From positions 1,426,001 through 1,490,000 of the forward strand of contig NZ_CBDDGH010000005.1 of the NCBI RefSeq assembly GCF_965227725.1: a stretch of 64,000 bases of DNA. Direction: 5' to 3'. This DNA is from Shimia sp965227725. Lineage in GTDB: Bacteria > Pseudomonadota > Alphaproteobacteria > Rhodobacterales > Rhodobacteraceae. Position numbers and translations under genes: made by a program. The notes under the pieces were generated by a model that was not told where the DNA came from, made no database searches, and was given only the letters and a program-made list of their open reading frames with translations. Below are positions 9,436 through 17,787 of this stretch, one piece after another. Within the stretch, counting starts at the first letter, position 1. Every line of letters begins with the position of its first letter.

Positions 9436-10598
9436 CTACCATGCCCCCGCAGAATGTCCCCGATCTCACCTTGAGGACGGCTGCGGGTAAACGCCAAAAT
9501 CATGCCAACTGCAATCCCCCCGGCGATGAGGGAAGAGCCGCCATAGCTCACAAACGGCAAAGTCATGCCTTTGGAGGGCAGTAGCCGCACCGCAACGCCC
9601 ATATTGATGAGCGCTTGTACGCCGAAAATCGCCACAAGGCCGGTGCCCGCCAGCCGAATGAACGGATCACGCTCCCGCATCAGGCGGAAAAACGAGCGCA
9701 GCACAATGGTCGCGTAGAGTGCGAGAATCGCGAAAACAAGGATCAGCCCGTATTCCTCGGCCGCCACCGCGATGATGAAATCGGTGTGCGCATCCGGCAG
9801 GGACCATTTCACCTGCCCCTCGCCCACACCGACGCCAAACAGACCGCCTTCGCGGATCGCCTCGGTGGCATAGCCAATCTGTGTGGTCGGATCGACCGAG
9901 CGATCCAGAAACCCGTCGATCCGGCGGGCAAAGTGCTCTGAGTTGTTATAGGCAAAATTCGCCACCGGGATCAGCGACAGGATGATCCCGCCAATCAGCA
10001 TCATCGGCGCGCCAGAGACAAAATACATCACGCTCCAGCCAAACAGGATCAGACAGGCCTGGCCAAAGTCAGGCTGCATGGCGAGCATCAGCACAATGGT
10101 CATCATCAACAGGAAAGACCAGCGCCGCCCCGGAGGGCCATTGATTTCTTCATTGGCCGCCATCAACCAGGCCGCGACCACCACAAATCCCGGCTTGAGG
10201 AATTCAGACGGCTGCAGCGAGGCAAACCCAAGCGAATACCAGCGCGTCGCGCCTTTGCCAAAATCCGTGCCAAACACCGGCAACAGCGCCAGCGCGACCA
10301 TGGACACGCCAAAGCCAACCACCGCAAGACGGCGCACCAATGTGGGGGACATCATCGAGGTGACAACCATGGTCACCATCGCCAATCCGCCAAAGAAAGC
10401 TTGTTTTTTGACGTAGTGAAACGGCTCAAACCCGTTCTTTGCCGCCAAAGGGGGGCTTGCCGCCATGCCCAGCATCAAGCCAATCACAAACAGCAACACA
10501 ATGGATGTCATCGTCCATTTGTCCAGTGTTTGCCACCATTTCGGAAGCACGGGCTCACGCGCCCGAACGGGCAACGCGCCATAAACCATCTCTGTCAT
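9432..10598 (-). CDS. ftsW: Peptidoglycan polymerase FtsW
   Basis: SEDS-family multi-pass membrane protein that polymerises lipid II at the septum together with FtsI. The 388 residues start with a cytoplasmic segment containing PKWWQTLDKWT, then about ten hydrophobic helices. Family landmarks are GATRWYSLGFASLQPSEFLKP in the middle, EEYGLI later, and GMTLPFVSYGGSSL near the C-terminus. The gene is the first of its segment: a plus-strand flavoprotein gene separates it from murD, so the promoter is probably within 10599-10830. Confidence 0.96.
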   Translation of the reverse strand: MTEMVYGALPVRAREPVLPKWWQTLDKWTMTSIVLLFVIGLMLGMAASPPLAAKNGFEPFHYVKKQAFFGGLAMVTMVVTSMMSPTLVRRLAVVGFGVSMVALALLPVFGTDFGKGATRWYSLGFASLQPSEFLKPGFVVVAAWLMAANEEINGPPGRRWSFLLMMTIVLMLAMQPDFGQACLILFGWSVMYFVSGAPMMLIGGIILSLIPVANFAYNNSEHFARRIDGFLDRSVDPTTQIGYATEAIREGGLFGVGVGEGQVKWSLPDAHTDFIIAVAAEEYGLILVFAILALYATIVLRSFFRLMRERDPFIRLAGTGLVAIFGVQALINMGVAVRLLPSKGMTLPFVSYGGSSLIAGGIAVGMILAFTRSRPQGEIGDILRGHGR

Positions 10599-10732
10599 CG
10601 AAATACGCCGATCTCTGCCTCAAAACGCCCGTTTTCCGGGTCTGGGTGAAAGTCTAACACCCAACAGGCTTTATGAAAAGTATAGAGATGGCCGATTTAC
10701 CCGCCCTCTGAGCTCCAGAGAGCCCTCAGGGA

Positions 10733-10796
10733 TTTCTCATTCCCAAAATATCTCGGGGTCGCCACATCGCAGATGTGGCAGGGGCAGCGCCCCTCT
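10733..10796. repeat. Dispersed intergenic repeat, family B, copy 1
   Basis: Starts with TTTCTCATTCCCAAAATATC, continues TCGGGG, then has a hairpin (CCACATC/GATGTGG) and a second hairpin (AGGGGC/GCCCCT). Close relatives occur at 13672, 23907, 42832 and 57623; the copy at 42832 shares the CACATCGCAGATGTGG hairpin exactly. It lies in the divergent region between ftsW and the flavoprotein gene. Function unknown; it is not an insertion sequence because there is no coding capacity. Confidence 0.55.
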
Positions 10797-10830
10797 TGAC
10801 CAGGGCCGCATCATCAGGCACCCCGCCAGC

Positions 10831-12027
10831 ATGAGCAAACAGACACATTGGGACAGTATCATCCTCGGCGCCGGTGCGGCGGGCATGATGTGCGCCACAC
10901 AGAGCGGCGGCCGCACGCTGGTGCTGGATCACGCCAAGGCACCGGGCGAGAAAATTCGCATCTCAGGCGGCGGGCGCTGCAACTTCACCAATATGTATGC
11001 AGGCCCCGAAAACTTCCTGTCCGCCAACCCGCATTTCTGCAAATCCGCGCTCAGCCGTTATACGCAATGGGATTTCATCGACATGGTGGCGCGCCATAAC
11101 ATCGCCTATCACGAGAAAACCCTCGGACAGCTTTTCTGTGACAACAGCGCCAAAGACATCATCGCGATGCTGCAGGCAGAGATGACACAGGCGGGTGCCG
11201 CGCTCTGGCTTGAAACCCAGATCGTCAGCGTCTCCCATGACGGCACGACCTTCAGTGTGGAGATCGAAAAGAGCGGCAAACGCGAGAGCCTGACCTGCAC
11301 CAACCTTGTGCTGGCCACCGGTGGCAAAAGCATTCCCAAAATGGGCGCAACGGGGCTGGCTTATGACATTGCGCGCCAGTTTGGCCTGACCGTCACTGAC
11401 ACCCGCGCGGGCCTTGTGCCTTTCACCTTCTCTGATGGGCGCTTCAAAGCCATTTCCGGCGTGGCGCATCCGGTGCGCGCGGCGGCAAATGGCACCAGCT
11501 TTGAAGAGGCCATGTTGTTCACCCATCGCGGCCTCTCCGGCCCCGCCATGCTGCAAATCAGCTCCTACTGGCATGAAAGTCAGCCGATCTCCGTGAACCT
11601 CTTTCCGGACAGCAGCCCGTTTGACACCCTGCGCAACCGCCGTCAGGAACAGGGCCGCCGCAATCTCACCACGGAGCTGGCCACGCTGCTGCCCTCCCGT
11701 CTGGTGGACCACCTCAGCGAGACCATGGATCTGTCCGGCAATCTCGCCGATCAGTCCGACGCTGCCCTGCAAGCGCTCTGTGATCGGCTGCAAAACTGGG
11801 AGCTACTGCCTTCCGGCACCGAAGGCTACCGCACCGCCGAAGTGACCCTTGGCGGGATCGACACAGGCGGGCTGTCGTCCAAAACCATGGAAGCCAAAGC
11901 CGTGCCCGGCCTCTATGTGATCGGCGAAGCCATGGATGTGACAGGCTGGCTCGGCGGCTTCAACTTCCAATGGGCCTGGAGTTCGGGCTGGGCCGCAGGT
12001 CAGGCGATCGCGGCAAAGCGGGGTTAA
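10831..12027 (+). CDS. NAD(P)/FAD-dependent oxidoreductase, HI0933/YhiN (BaiN-like) family
   Basis: 398-residue flavoprotein. The N-terminal dinucleotide-binding motif ILGAGAAGMMCA is at about 11-22, followed by the family motif RISGGGRCNFTN at about 46-57. A second FAD-contacting segment, LVLATGGKSIPKMGATG, lies in mid-protein, and the C-terminal VIGEAMDVTGWLGGFNFQWAWSSG closes the FAD site. The E. coli relative YhiN has no firm role; some homologues (BaiN) act on bile acids, which should not be inferred here. It is transcribed against the surrounding dcw genes, convergent with murD and divergent from ftsW. Confidence 0.88.
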   Translation: MSKQTHWDSIILGAGAAGMMCATQSGGRTLVLDHAKAPGEKIRISGGGRCNFTNMYAGPENFLSANPHFCKSALSRYTQWDFIDMVARHNIAYHEKTLGQLFCDNSAKDIIAMLQAEMTQAGAALWLETQIVSVSHDGTTFSVEIEKSGKRESLTCTNLVLATGGKSIPKMGATGLAYDIARQFGLTVTDTRAGLVPFTFSDGRFKAISGVAHPVRAAANGTSFEEAMLFTHRGLSGPAMLQISSYWHESQPISVNLFPDSSPFDTLRNRRQEQGRRNLTTELATLLPSRLVDHLSETMDLSGNLADQSDAALQALCDRLQNWELLPSGTEGYRTAEVTLGGIDTGGLSSKTMEAKAVPGLYVIGEAMDVTGWLGGFNFQWAWSSGWAAGQAIAAKRG

Positions 12028-12070
12028 GCCCCGCCAATAAATCTGCAACGCCCGTAATCAGCCCCATAGG

Positions 12071-12143
12071 CCAGCCCCCGATCCTGGGTGGGGGTGAAGC
12101 CCCCTCCCTGGGGGAGGGTCGGGGGCTGGTCGGCTTCGCCGCC
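12071..12143. repeat. Dispersed palindromic repeat, family A, copy 1
   Basis: About 73 bp with outer arms CCAGCCCCCGAT and GTCGGGGGCTGG and an inner hairpin CCCTCCC/GGGAGGG, followed by CGGCTTCGCCGCC. It is nearly identical, in reverse complement, to 38681-38751 and related to 31861-31931. It lies between the 3' ends of the flavoprotein gene and murD, which are convergent, so it could act as a bidirectional transcription stop. Confidence 0.7.
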
Positions 12144-12184
12144 CGCGAGGATCAAACCTCAAGGATGTCTCTAAAAAGAAACCA

Positions 12185-13603
12185 TCAGTTGATGCCCGAC
12201 GCTTTCTTCGTCGCCGCCTGCACCTGCGCCACAAAATCCTCACCGCGTTTTTCAAAGCTGTCGTACTGGTCAAAGCTCGCCGCCGCCGGGGCCAGCAGAA
12301 CGGTGTCGCCTTCCTGCGCCTCTGCGGCGGCGCGCGCCACCGCCTGTTCCATCGTTGTGCAGACCTCGGCCTCAACCCCTTTGAGCTGCATGGCAAAATT
12401 GGCCGCCTCACGCCCGATGACATAGGCCTTCACCACCTCGCCCGCGCTTTCAGCGAGATCGCCCAGACCGCCCTCTTTCTCCAGCCCGCCACAGATCCAG
12501 CGGATCTTTTTGAATGCCGCCAGCGCCTTTTGCGCCGCATCCACATTGGTGGCCTTGCTGTCGTTCACATAGGTCACGCCATGTGCCTCCGCGATAATCT
12601 GGCTGCGATGCGGCAGGCCGCCAAAGCTGGCAAAACCCGCTTCAATCACACGCGGCGCAAGGCCCAACGCACGGCACACCGCATAGGCGGCGCAGGCATT
12701 CTGATGGTTGTGCGCACCGGGCAGCCCTTTGATGGCACGCAGATCAATCGAGCCGGCCTGCCGCCCCTTGCGGTATTCGCTCAGAAATCCTTTGCGGGCA
12801 AAAACGTTCCACCCCGGCCCGGTCAGTTTGCGCTCGGTCGAGATGCGCATCACCCGGTCGTCAGAGGGGCCTTCAGACAGCTGCCCCGCCATATAGCGCC
12901 CTTCGATCTCATCAACGCCCACAATGGCGCGATCCGGCCCACCTTCGGCAAAGAGGCGGCGCTTGGCGGCGAAATAGCCCCCCATGCCCGCATGGCGATC
13001 CAGATGATCGGGGCTGAGGTTGGTGAAAACGGCAACATCCGGCGTGAGGCTGCGCGCCAGATCGGTCTGATAGCTGGACAGTTCCAGCACAATCACATCG
13101 CCATCTTCCGCCGGATCCAGATCCAGCACCCCACGGCCAATATTGCCCGCCAGCTGCGTGCGCCGCCCGGCCTCGCTCAGCACATGGTGGATCAATGCAG
13201 AGGTGGTGGATTTGCCGTTGGAGCCTGTGACCGCAACCACTTTGGGCATGGTCTCAAACATCTCCCAGCCGCCATTGGCAAAGGAGCGGAAAAACAGCCC
13301 GATGTCATTGTCCACCGCAACCCCGGCCTCCAAAGCCGCAGCCACCACGGGATTGGGGGTTGGGTAGAGATGCGGAATACCGGGGCTGACAATCAGGCTG
13401 GTGATGCCATCAAAGGCGTTTTGCTTGAGCAGATCGGCGCATAGAAACCCTTCGCCCTCGGCGGTCTCGCGCGCTTTGGGGTTGTCGTCCCAACAGATCG
13501 CCTCCGCCCCGCCCGCACGCAGCGCCCGCGCTGTGGCAAGACCTGAGCGCCCCAAGCCCAAAACGGCGACCTTCGCGCCCTCAAAGCCCTGTACTGGAAT
13601 CAT
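12185..13603 (-). CDS. murD: UDP-N-acetylmuramoylalanine--D-glutamate ligase MurD
   Basis: Cytoplasmic Mur ligase adding D-glutamate to UDP-MurNAc-L-Ala. The 472 residues start MIPVQGFEGAKVAVLGLGRSG, have the ATP-binding loop AVTGSNGKSTTSALI, the central FTNLSPDHLDRH motif, and YVNDSKATNVDAAQKAL plus LLAPAAASFDQYDSF in the C-terminal domain. An in-frame extension of 46 codons runs through repeat sequence and is rejected as the start. The preceding terminator and repeat suggest murD has its own promoter, and it ends towards the convergent flavoprotein gene. Confidence 0.95.
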   Translation of the reverse strand: MIPVQGFEGAKVAVLGLGRSGLATARALRAGGAEAICWDDNPKARETAEGEGFLCADLLKQNAFDGITSLIVSPGIPHLYPTPNPVVAAALEAGVAVDNDIGLFFRSFANGGWEMFETMPKVVAVTGSNGKSTTSALIHHVLSEAGRRTQLAGNIGRGVLDLDPAEDGDVIVLELSSYQTDLARSLTPDVAVFTNLSPDHLDRHAGMGGYFAAKRRLFAEGGPDRAIVGVDEIEGRYMAGQLSEGPSDDRVMRISTERKLTGPGWNVFARKGFLSEYRKGRQAGSIDLRAIKGLPGAHNHQNACAAYAVCRALGLAPRVIEAGFASFGGLPHRSQIIAEAHGVTYVNDSKATNVDAAQKALAAFKKIRWICGGLEKEGGLGDLAESAGEVVKAYVIGREAANFAMQLKGVEAEVCTTMEQAVARAAAEAQEGDTVLLAPAAASFDQYDSFEKRGEDFVAQVQAATKKASGIN

Positions 13604-13671
13604 CTGACACCCCCAAAAAGTTCCGCGCCAACAGTGCCCCGACCGGGAGGGAGGCACAAGCCGCAGACGTC

Positions 13672-13707
13672 GGGTGCCTCCGGCGGGGATATTTGGGGAA
13701 TGAGAAA
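13672..13707. repeat. Dispersed intergenic repeat, family B, inverted copy
   Basis: GGTGCCTCCGGCGGGGATAT followed by TTGGGGAATGAGAAA is the reverse orientation of the box seen at 10733 (TTTCTCATTCCCAAAATATC) and 23907. Its GTGCCTC arm at 13674-13680 pairs with GAGGCAC at 13651-13657. It lies in the 159-bp gap between mraY and murD, directly next to a terminator hairpin. Confidence 0.5.
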
Positions 13708-13735
13708 TAAAAAGGCGCGCCAAAATCGGCACGCC
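13705..13735 (-). terminator. Intrinsic terminator after mraY
   Basis: On the minus strand an 8-bp stem GGCGTGCC/GGCGCGCC (one G-T pair), loop GATTTT, is followed by TTTTTATTT. It begins about 28 bp beyond the mraY stop and precedes murD, so it would end transcripts coming from mraZ-mraY. Confidence 0.7.
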
Positions 13736-13762
13736 TCTCATTGTCTCAACTGCAGGGTCCGT

Positions 13763-14845
13763 TTAGCGCAGCTTCAGCGTCGCCAGACCAATCATCGCGA
13801 GGATCACAGCCACGATCCAGAAGCGGATCACGATCTGCGGCTCCGACCAGCCCTTCTTCTCGTAGTGGTGGTGAATCGGCGCCATCAGGAACACCCGCTT
13901 GCCGGTGCGCTTGAAGTAGAGCACCTGAATGATCACGCTGAGCGCCTCAACCACAAAGAGGCCGCCAATGATGCCCAGCACCAGCTCGTGTTTGGTGGAC
14001 ACGGCAATGGCGCCAAGTGCGCCACCAAGCGCCAGCGAGCCGGTGTCACCCATGAAGACCGCTGCGGGCGGGGCGTTGTACCACAGAAAGCCAAGACCGC
14101 CGCCGATCAGACCGGCCACAAAGATAAGGATCTCACCGGTGCCGGGCACATAGTGCACATCCAGATACTCGGTGAAGTCGACACGGCCCACCGCATAGGC
14201 AATGACACCCAGCGCGCCTGCGGCAATCATCACCGGCATGATGGCAAGCCCGTCCAGACCGTCAGTCAGGTTCACCGCATTGGCCGCGCCCACAACCACA
14301 AACATGGCAAAAGGCACATAGGCCCAGCTGAGGTTAATGAGCACCTCTTTGAAGACCGGAACAGCGAGCTGAAACTGCAGCGTGTCGGGCTGCAAGAATG
14401 TCGCCCAAACCCCTGCAATCCCTGCAATAACAAAGCCCAGCAACAGGCGCACGCGGCCCGACACACCTTTGGTGTTCTGCTTGGACACTTTGGCATAGTC
14501 ATCGGCAAACCCGATGAGGCCATAGGCCAGCGTGACAAACAGCACGAGCCAGACAAAGCCATTGTCCCAACGCGCCCAAAGCAGGGTAGAGGTGACCAGA
14601 GCGCCCACAATCAGCAGCCCCCCCATGGTGGGTGTGCCCGCCTTGGCGAAATGCCCCTCGGGGCCGTCATCACGGATCGGCTGGCCTTTGCCCTGCTTGC
14701 GGCGCAGCACATTGATCAGCGGGCGGCCAAACAGAAAGCCAAAGATCAGCGCCGTCATGAAGGCACCACCCGCGCGGAAGGTGATGTAGCGGAACAGGTT
14801 GAAGAAATCACCGCCATCCGACAGCGCGGTCAGCCAATAGAACAT
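13763..14845 (-). CDS. mraY: Phospho-N-acetylmuramoyl-pentapeptide transferase MraY
   Basis: Integral membrane enzyme that transfers phospho-MurNAc-pentapeptide to undecaprenyl phosphate to form lipid I. The 360 residues have about ten helices. Signature segments are KAGTPTMGGLLI near 67-78, the aspartate pair GFADDYAKVSKQNTKG, the NAVNLTDGLDGLAI motif and the C-terminal APIHHHYEKKGWSEPQIVIRF with the conserved histidines. Its ATG overlaps the murF stop as TAATG. It is the last gene before a terminator. Confidence 0.97.
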   Translation of the reverse strand: MFYWLTALSDGGDFFNLFRYITFRAGGAFMTALIFGFLFGRPLINVLRRKQGKGQPIRDDGPEGHFAKAGTPTMGGLLIVGALVTSTLLWARWDNGFVWLVLFVTLAYGLIGFADDYAKVSKQNTKGVSGRVRLLLGFVIAGIAGVWATFLQPDTLQFQLAVPVFKEVLINLSWAYVPFAMFVVVGAANAVNLTDGLDGLAIMPVMIAAGALGVIAYAVGRVDFTEYLDVHYVPGTGEILIFVAGLIGGGLGFLWYNAPPAAVFMGDTGSLALGGALGAIAVSTKHELVLGIIGGLFVVEALSVIIQVLYFKRTGKRVFLMAPIHHHYEKKGWSEPQIVIRFWIVAVILAMIGLATLKLR

Positions 14846-16287
14846 TACAGGTCCTCGTTTTTGGATTGCGGGGCGGGATGGCCCAGTTTGCGGATGGCGT
14901 CAACCACCTTCGCCAGCGCCATCGACAGGCTGCCCTTGGCCATGACCACATCACCGGCATCAACCAGCCGACGCACCTCTGCCGCCAGCTCCGCGCTGGT
15001 CTGAGCCCAAAGCCCGCGTTTCTCATCGGGCAGCGCGGCGTGCAGGTGCTGCATCAGCGGACCAACGCAATGCACAATGTCGATTTCCGCCATCGCTGGA
15101 TGTTTGGCAAGCTCCGCGTGCATCGCCACCTCATCCGCCCCCAGTTCCTTCATGTCCCCGACAAAGGCGATCCGGCGGCCTTTGCCGATGCGGCCAATAC
15201 CATCTTTGGGCTCTGCTGCGGCCAAAACCTCAAGCGCGGCACCAAGGCTGGTGGGATTGGCATTATAAGCCTCATCAATCAGCTCCAGAGTGCGGTCGGT
15301 TTCCACCGGATCCAGCACCAGCGTTTCGCGTGCACCGCGTCCCACAAACGGGGTCCAGCGGCCAAGATCGGCCACCGCCAGCGCCAGATCTGCGCCCATC
15401 GCATCGACCGAGGCCAAAGCGCCAAGTGCATTCATCGCAAAATGGCGCCCTGCGCTTTGCACTTTAAAGAGCAACGCCTCGTCGCCCTTCGTGGCGCGCG
15501 CCACAGTCACATTGCCCTGCAGCTTGATCTCGCCCAGCTGCCAATCCTTAGCACTCTCGCCAAACTCCTGCTTGGCAAAGCCCAGGGCTGCCGCATGAGC
15601 GCGCAACACATCTGCGGTGTCGATATCCGCGTTCACGATGGCGATGCCACCCGGCTCCAACCCGTCAAACACCGCCGCTTTTTCCTGCGCGATGCCCGCG
15701 ACATCCTCAAAGGCTTCCAGATGCACAGCGGCGACGGTCGTGACCAACGCCACATGTGGCCGTGCCATTTTGGCAAGCGGCGAGATTTCGCCGGGATGGT
15801 TCATCCCGATTTCAATCACCGCAAATTCGGTGTCTTCGGGCATGCGCGCCAAGGTGAGCGGCACGCCCCAATGGTTGTTGTAGCTCGCCACGGAGGCATG
15901 GGTGCGCCCTTGCCCCGCAAGCATGGCGCGCAGCATTTCTTTGGTCGAGGTTTTGCCAACGGAGCCGGTCACCGCCACAACCCGCGCCTCTGTGCGGGCG
16001 CGTGCGGCACAGCCCAAAGCCTCCAGACCTTCCAGCACATCGTCGACAATCAACAGGGGCGCATCTTCCGTGAGGCCGTCCGGAATGCGGCTCACCAAAG
16101 CGGCGGCGGCCCCTTTTTTCAAAGCCTGCGCCACAAATTCATGGCCATCCCGCGCCGCGGTGAGGGCCACAAAGAGATCGCCTTCCTCAAGGGTGCGCGT
16201 GTCAATCGAGACACCGTTGCAGGTCCAATCGCGCGTACTGCGCCCACCGGTTGCCTCTGCAGCAGCGACAGAGCTCCAAAGCGTCAT
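14845..16287 (-). CDS. murF: UDP-MurNAc-tripeptide--D-Ala-D-Ala ligase MurF
   Basis: Adds the D-Ala-D-Ala made by Ddl to the tripeptide precursor. The 480 residues show SIDTRTLEEGDLFVAL in the N-domain, the ATP loop AVTGSVGKTSTKEMLRAM, the NNHWGVPLTLARMP motif with EIGMNHPGEI, and DEAYNANPTSLGAALEVL in the C-domain. It overlaps murE by ATGA and mraY by one base, placing it firmly in the mraZ-mraY operon. Confidence 0.97.
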   Translation of the reverse strand: MTLWSSVAAAEATGGRSTRDWTCNGVSIDTRTLEEGDLFVALTAARDGHEFVAQALKKGAAAALVSRIPDGLTEDAPLLIVDDVLEGLEALGCAARARTEARVVAVTGSVGKTSTKEMLRAMLAGQGRTHASVASYNNHWGVPLTLARMPEDTEFAVIEIGMNHPGEISPLAKMARPHVALVTTVAAVHLEAFEDVAGIAQEKAAVFDGLEPGGIAIVNADIDTADVLRAHAAALGFAKQEFGESAKDWQLGEIKLQGNVTVARATKGDEALLFKVQSAGRHFAMNALGALASVDAMGADLALAVADLGRWTPFVGRGARETLVLDPVETDRTLELIDEAYNANPTSLGAALEVLAAAEPKDGIGRIGKGRRIAFVGDMKELGADEVAMHAELAKHPAMAEIDIVHCVGPLMQHLHAALPDEKRGLWAQTSAELAAEVRRLVDAGDVVMAKGSLSMALAKVVDAIRKLGHPAPQSKNEDL

Positions 16288-17765
16288 GCCAGACCTCCAT
16301 CCAATGCCGCCACGGCCACGCTGGCCTGCTCACAATCATCAAACGGCAGGATGTCTTCGCCGATTTCCTGCCCGGTCTCATGGCCCTTGCCGGCAATCAA
16401 CAGCGCATCCCCCGCCCCCAAAGCATCCACCGCGCGCAGGATGGCTTCAGCCCGGTCACCCACTTCGGTGGCCTCGGGCGCGCCCTCCATCACGGCCGCA
16501 CGGATCACCGCAGGATCCTCGCTGCGCGGATTATCATCGGTGACAAACACCACATCGGCGTGTTCTGCGGCCGCCTGCCCCATCAGCGGGCGTTTGGTTT
16601 TGTCGCGGTCCCCACCTGCGCCAACCACAATGATGAGCCGCCCCATCACATGGGGACGCAGGGCCTTGAGCGCCGTCGCCACGCTGTCCGGCGTGTGGGA
16701 ATAGTCGACGTAAACCGCCGCCCCATTGGCCCGCGTTGCCGCCAGTTGCATCCGCCCGCGCACGCCTTTCAGCTCATGCAGCACCTCAAACACCCGTTCC
16801 GGCTCCGCCCCACAGGCCACAGCCAGACCAGCCGCCAAGAGCACATTCTCCGCCTGAAACCCGCCAAGCAGATTGAGCCGCGTCTGATAGCTTTTGCCCC
16901 GGAAGGTGAAGCGCACATCCTGCCCGGTCGCATCCAGCCGCTGGGCTGTGAGCGCGAGGTCTGCATCGCCTTTGCCAACGGTCAGAACGCCCTGCCCACG
17001 CCCGCCCGCGATCAGCGCCATCTCCATGCCGCGTGGGTCATCCACATTGATCACCGCCGTGCCGTCTTCCGGCAAGACGCGCGCAAAAAGCCCGGCCTTG
17101 GCGTTGAAATACTCATCAAAGGTCTCGTGGTAGTCGAGGTGATCCTGCGTGAAATTGGTGAAGCCTGCCGCCTTCAGCTGCACCCCGTCCAGTCGGCACT
17201 GCGCCAGACCGTGCGAAGAGGCCTCCATCGCAGCAAAGCCAATGCCTGCCTCCGCCGCAGCCGCCAAGGTGCGGTGCAGGGTGATTGGTTCGGGCGTTGT
17301 GTGATGCAGCGGAGCGGTGAAATCGCCCTCCACACCGGTGGTGCCAAGGTTCACCGCTTCAAGCCCCATCTCCTGCCAGATCATCCGCAGGAAGGTTGCC
17401 ACAGAGGTTTTGCCATTGGTGCCGGTGACGGCCGCCATAATGCCGGGCTGTGCGCCAAAAAACAGCGCCGCCGTATAGGCCAGCGCCTGACGCGGGTCTT
17501 CCGCAATCACCACAGCGGCATCACTTGCCGCCAGCTCCTGCTCCGCAATCTTTGCGCCCGCCGCGTCGGTCAGGATCGCAGACGCGCCCATGCGCAAAGC
17601 AAATTGAATGAAAGTGCCCCCATGCACCCGCGTGCCGGGCATCGCTGCGAACAGAAAGCCCTCTTTCACGTCGCGGCTGTCCACCGCCAAGCCGGTGATC
17701 GCCGGATTTGCCCCGCCAATGGCCGTCAGGCCCAATTCAGAAAGATGTTTTGCGCCCACTGCCAT
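16284..17765 (-). CDS. murE: UDP-MurNAc-Ala-Glu--meso-diaminopimelate ligase MurE
   Basis: Adds the third peptide residue of the peptidoglycan stem. The 493 residues include DSRDVKEGFLFAAMPG, the P-loop AVTGTNGKTSVATFLR, the central TNFTQDHLDYHETFDEYF and the C-domain motif DNPRSEDP, which is the DNPR sequence typical of the meso-diaminopimelate-adding enzymes and marks Gram-negative type peptidoglycan. It follows ftsI by 22 bp and overlaps murF by ATGA. Confidence 0.97.
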   Translation of the reverse strand: MAVGAKHLSELGLTAIGGANPAITGLAVDSRDVKEGFLFAAMPGTRVHGGTFIQFALRMGASAILTDAAGAKIAEQELAASDAAVVIAEDPRQALAYTAALFFGAQPGIMAAVTGTNGKTSVATFLRMIWQEMGLEAVNLGTTGVEGDFTAPLHHTTPEPITLHRTLAAAAEAGIGFAAMEASSHGLAQCRLDGVQLKAAGFTNFTQDHLDYHETFDEYFNAKAGLFARVLPEDGTAVINVDDPRGMEMALIAGGRGQGVLTVGKGDADLALTAQRLDATGQDVRFTFRGKSYQTRLNLLGGFQAENVLLAAGLAVACGAEPERVFEVLHELKGVRGRMQLAATRANGAAVYVDYSHTPDSVATALKALRPHVMGRLIIVVGAGGDRDKTKRPLMGQAAAEHADVVFVTDDNPRSEDPAVIRAAVMEGAPEATEVGDRAEAILRAVDALGAGDALLIAGKGHETGQEIGEDILPFDDCEQASVAVAALDGGLA

Positions 17766-17787
17766 CCGTGCCCCGCCTTTGCTCGGC

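Noticed and set aside
12071..12143. An insertion sequence remnant
   Set aside because: No transposase fragment or target duplication is seen; the three copies are short palindromes between convergent genes.
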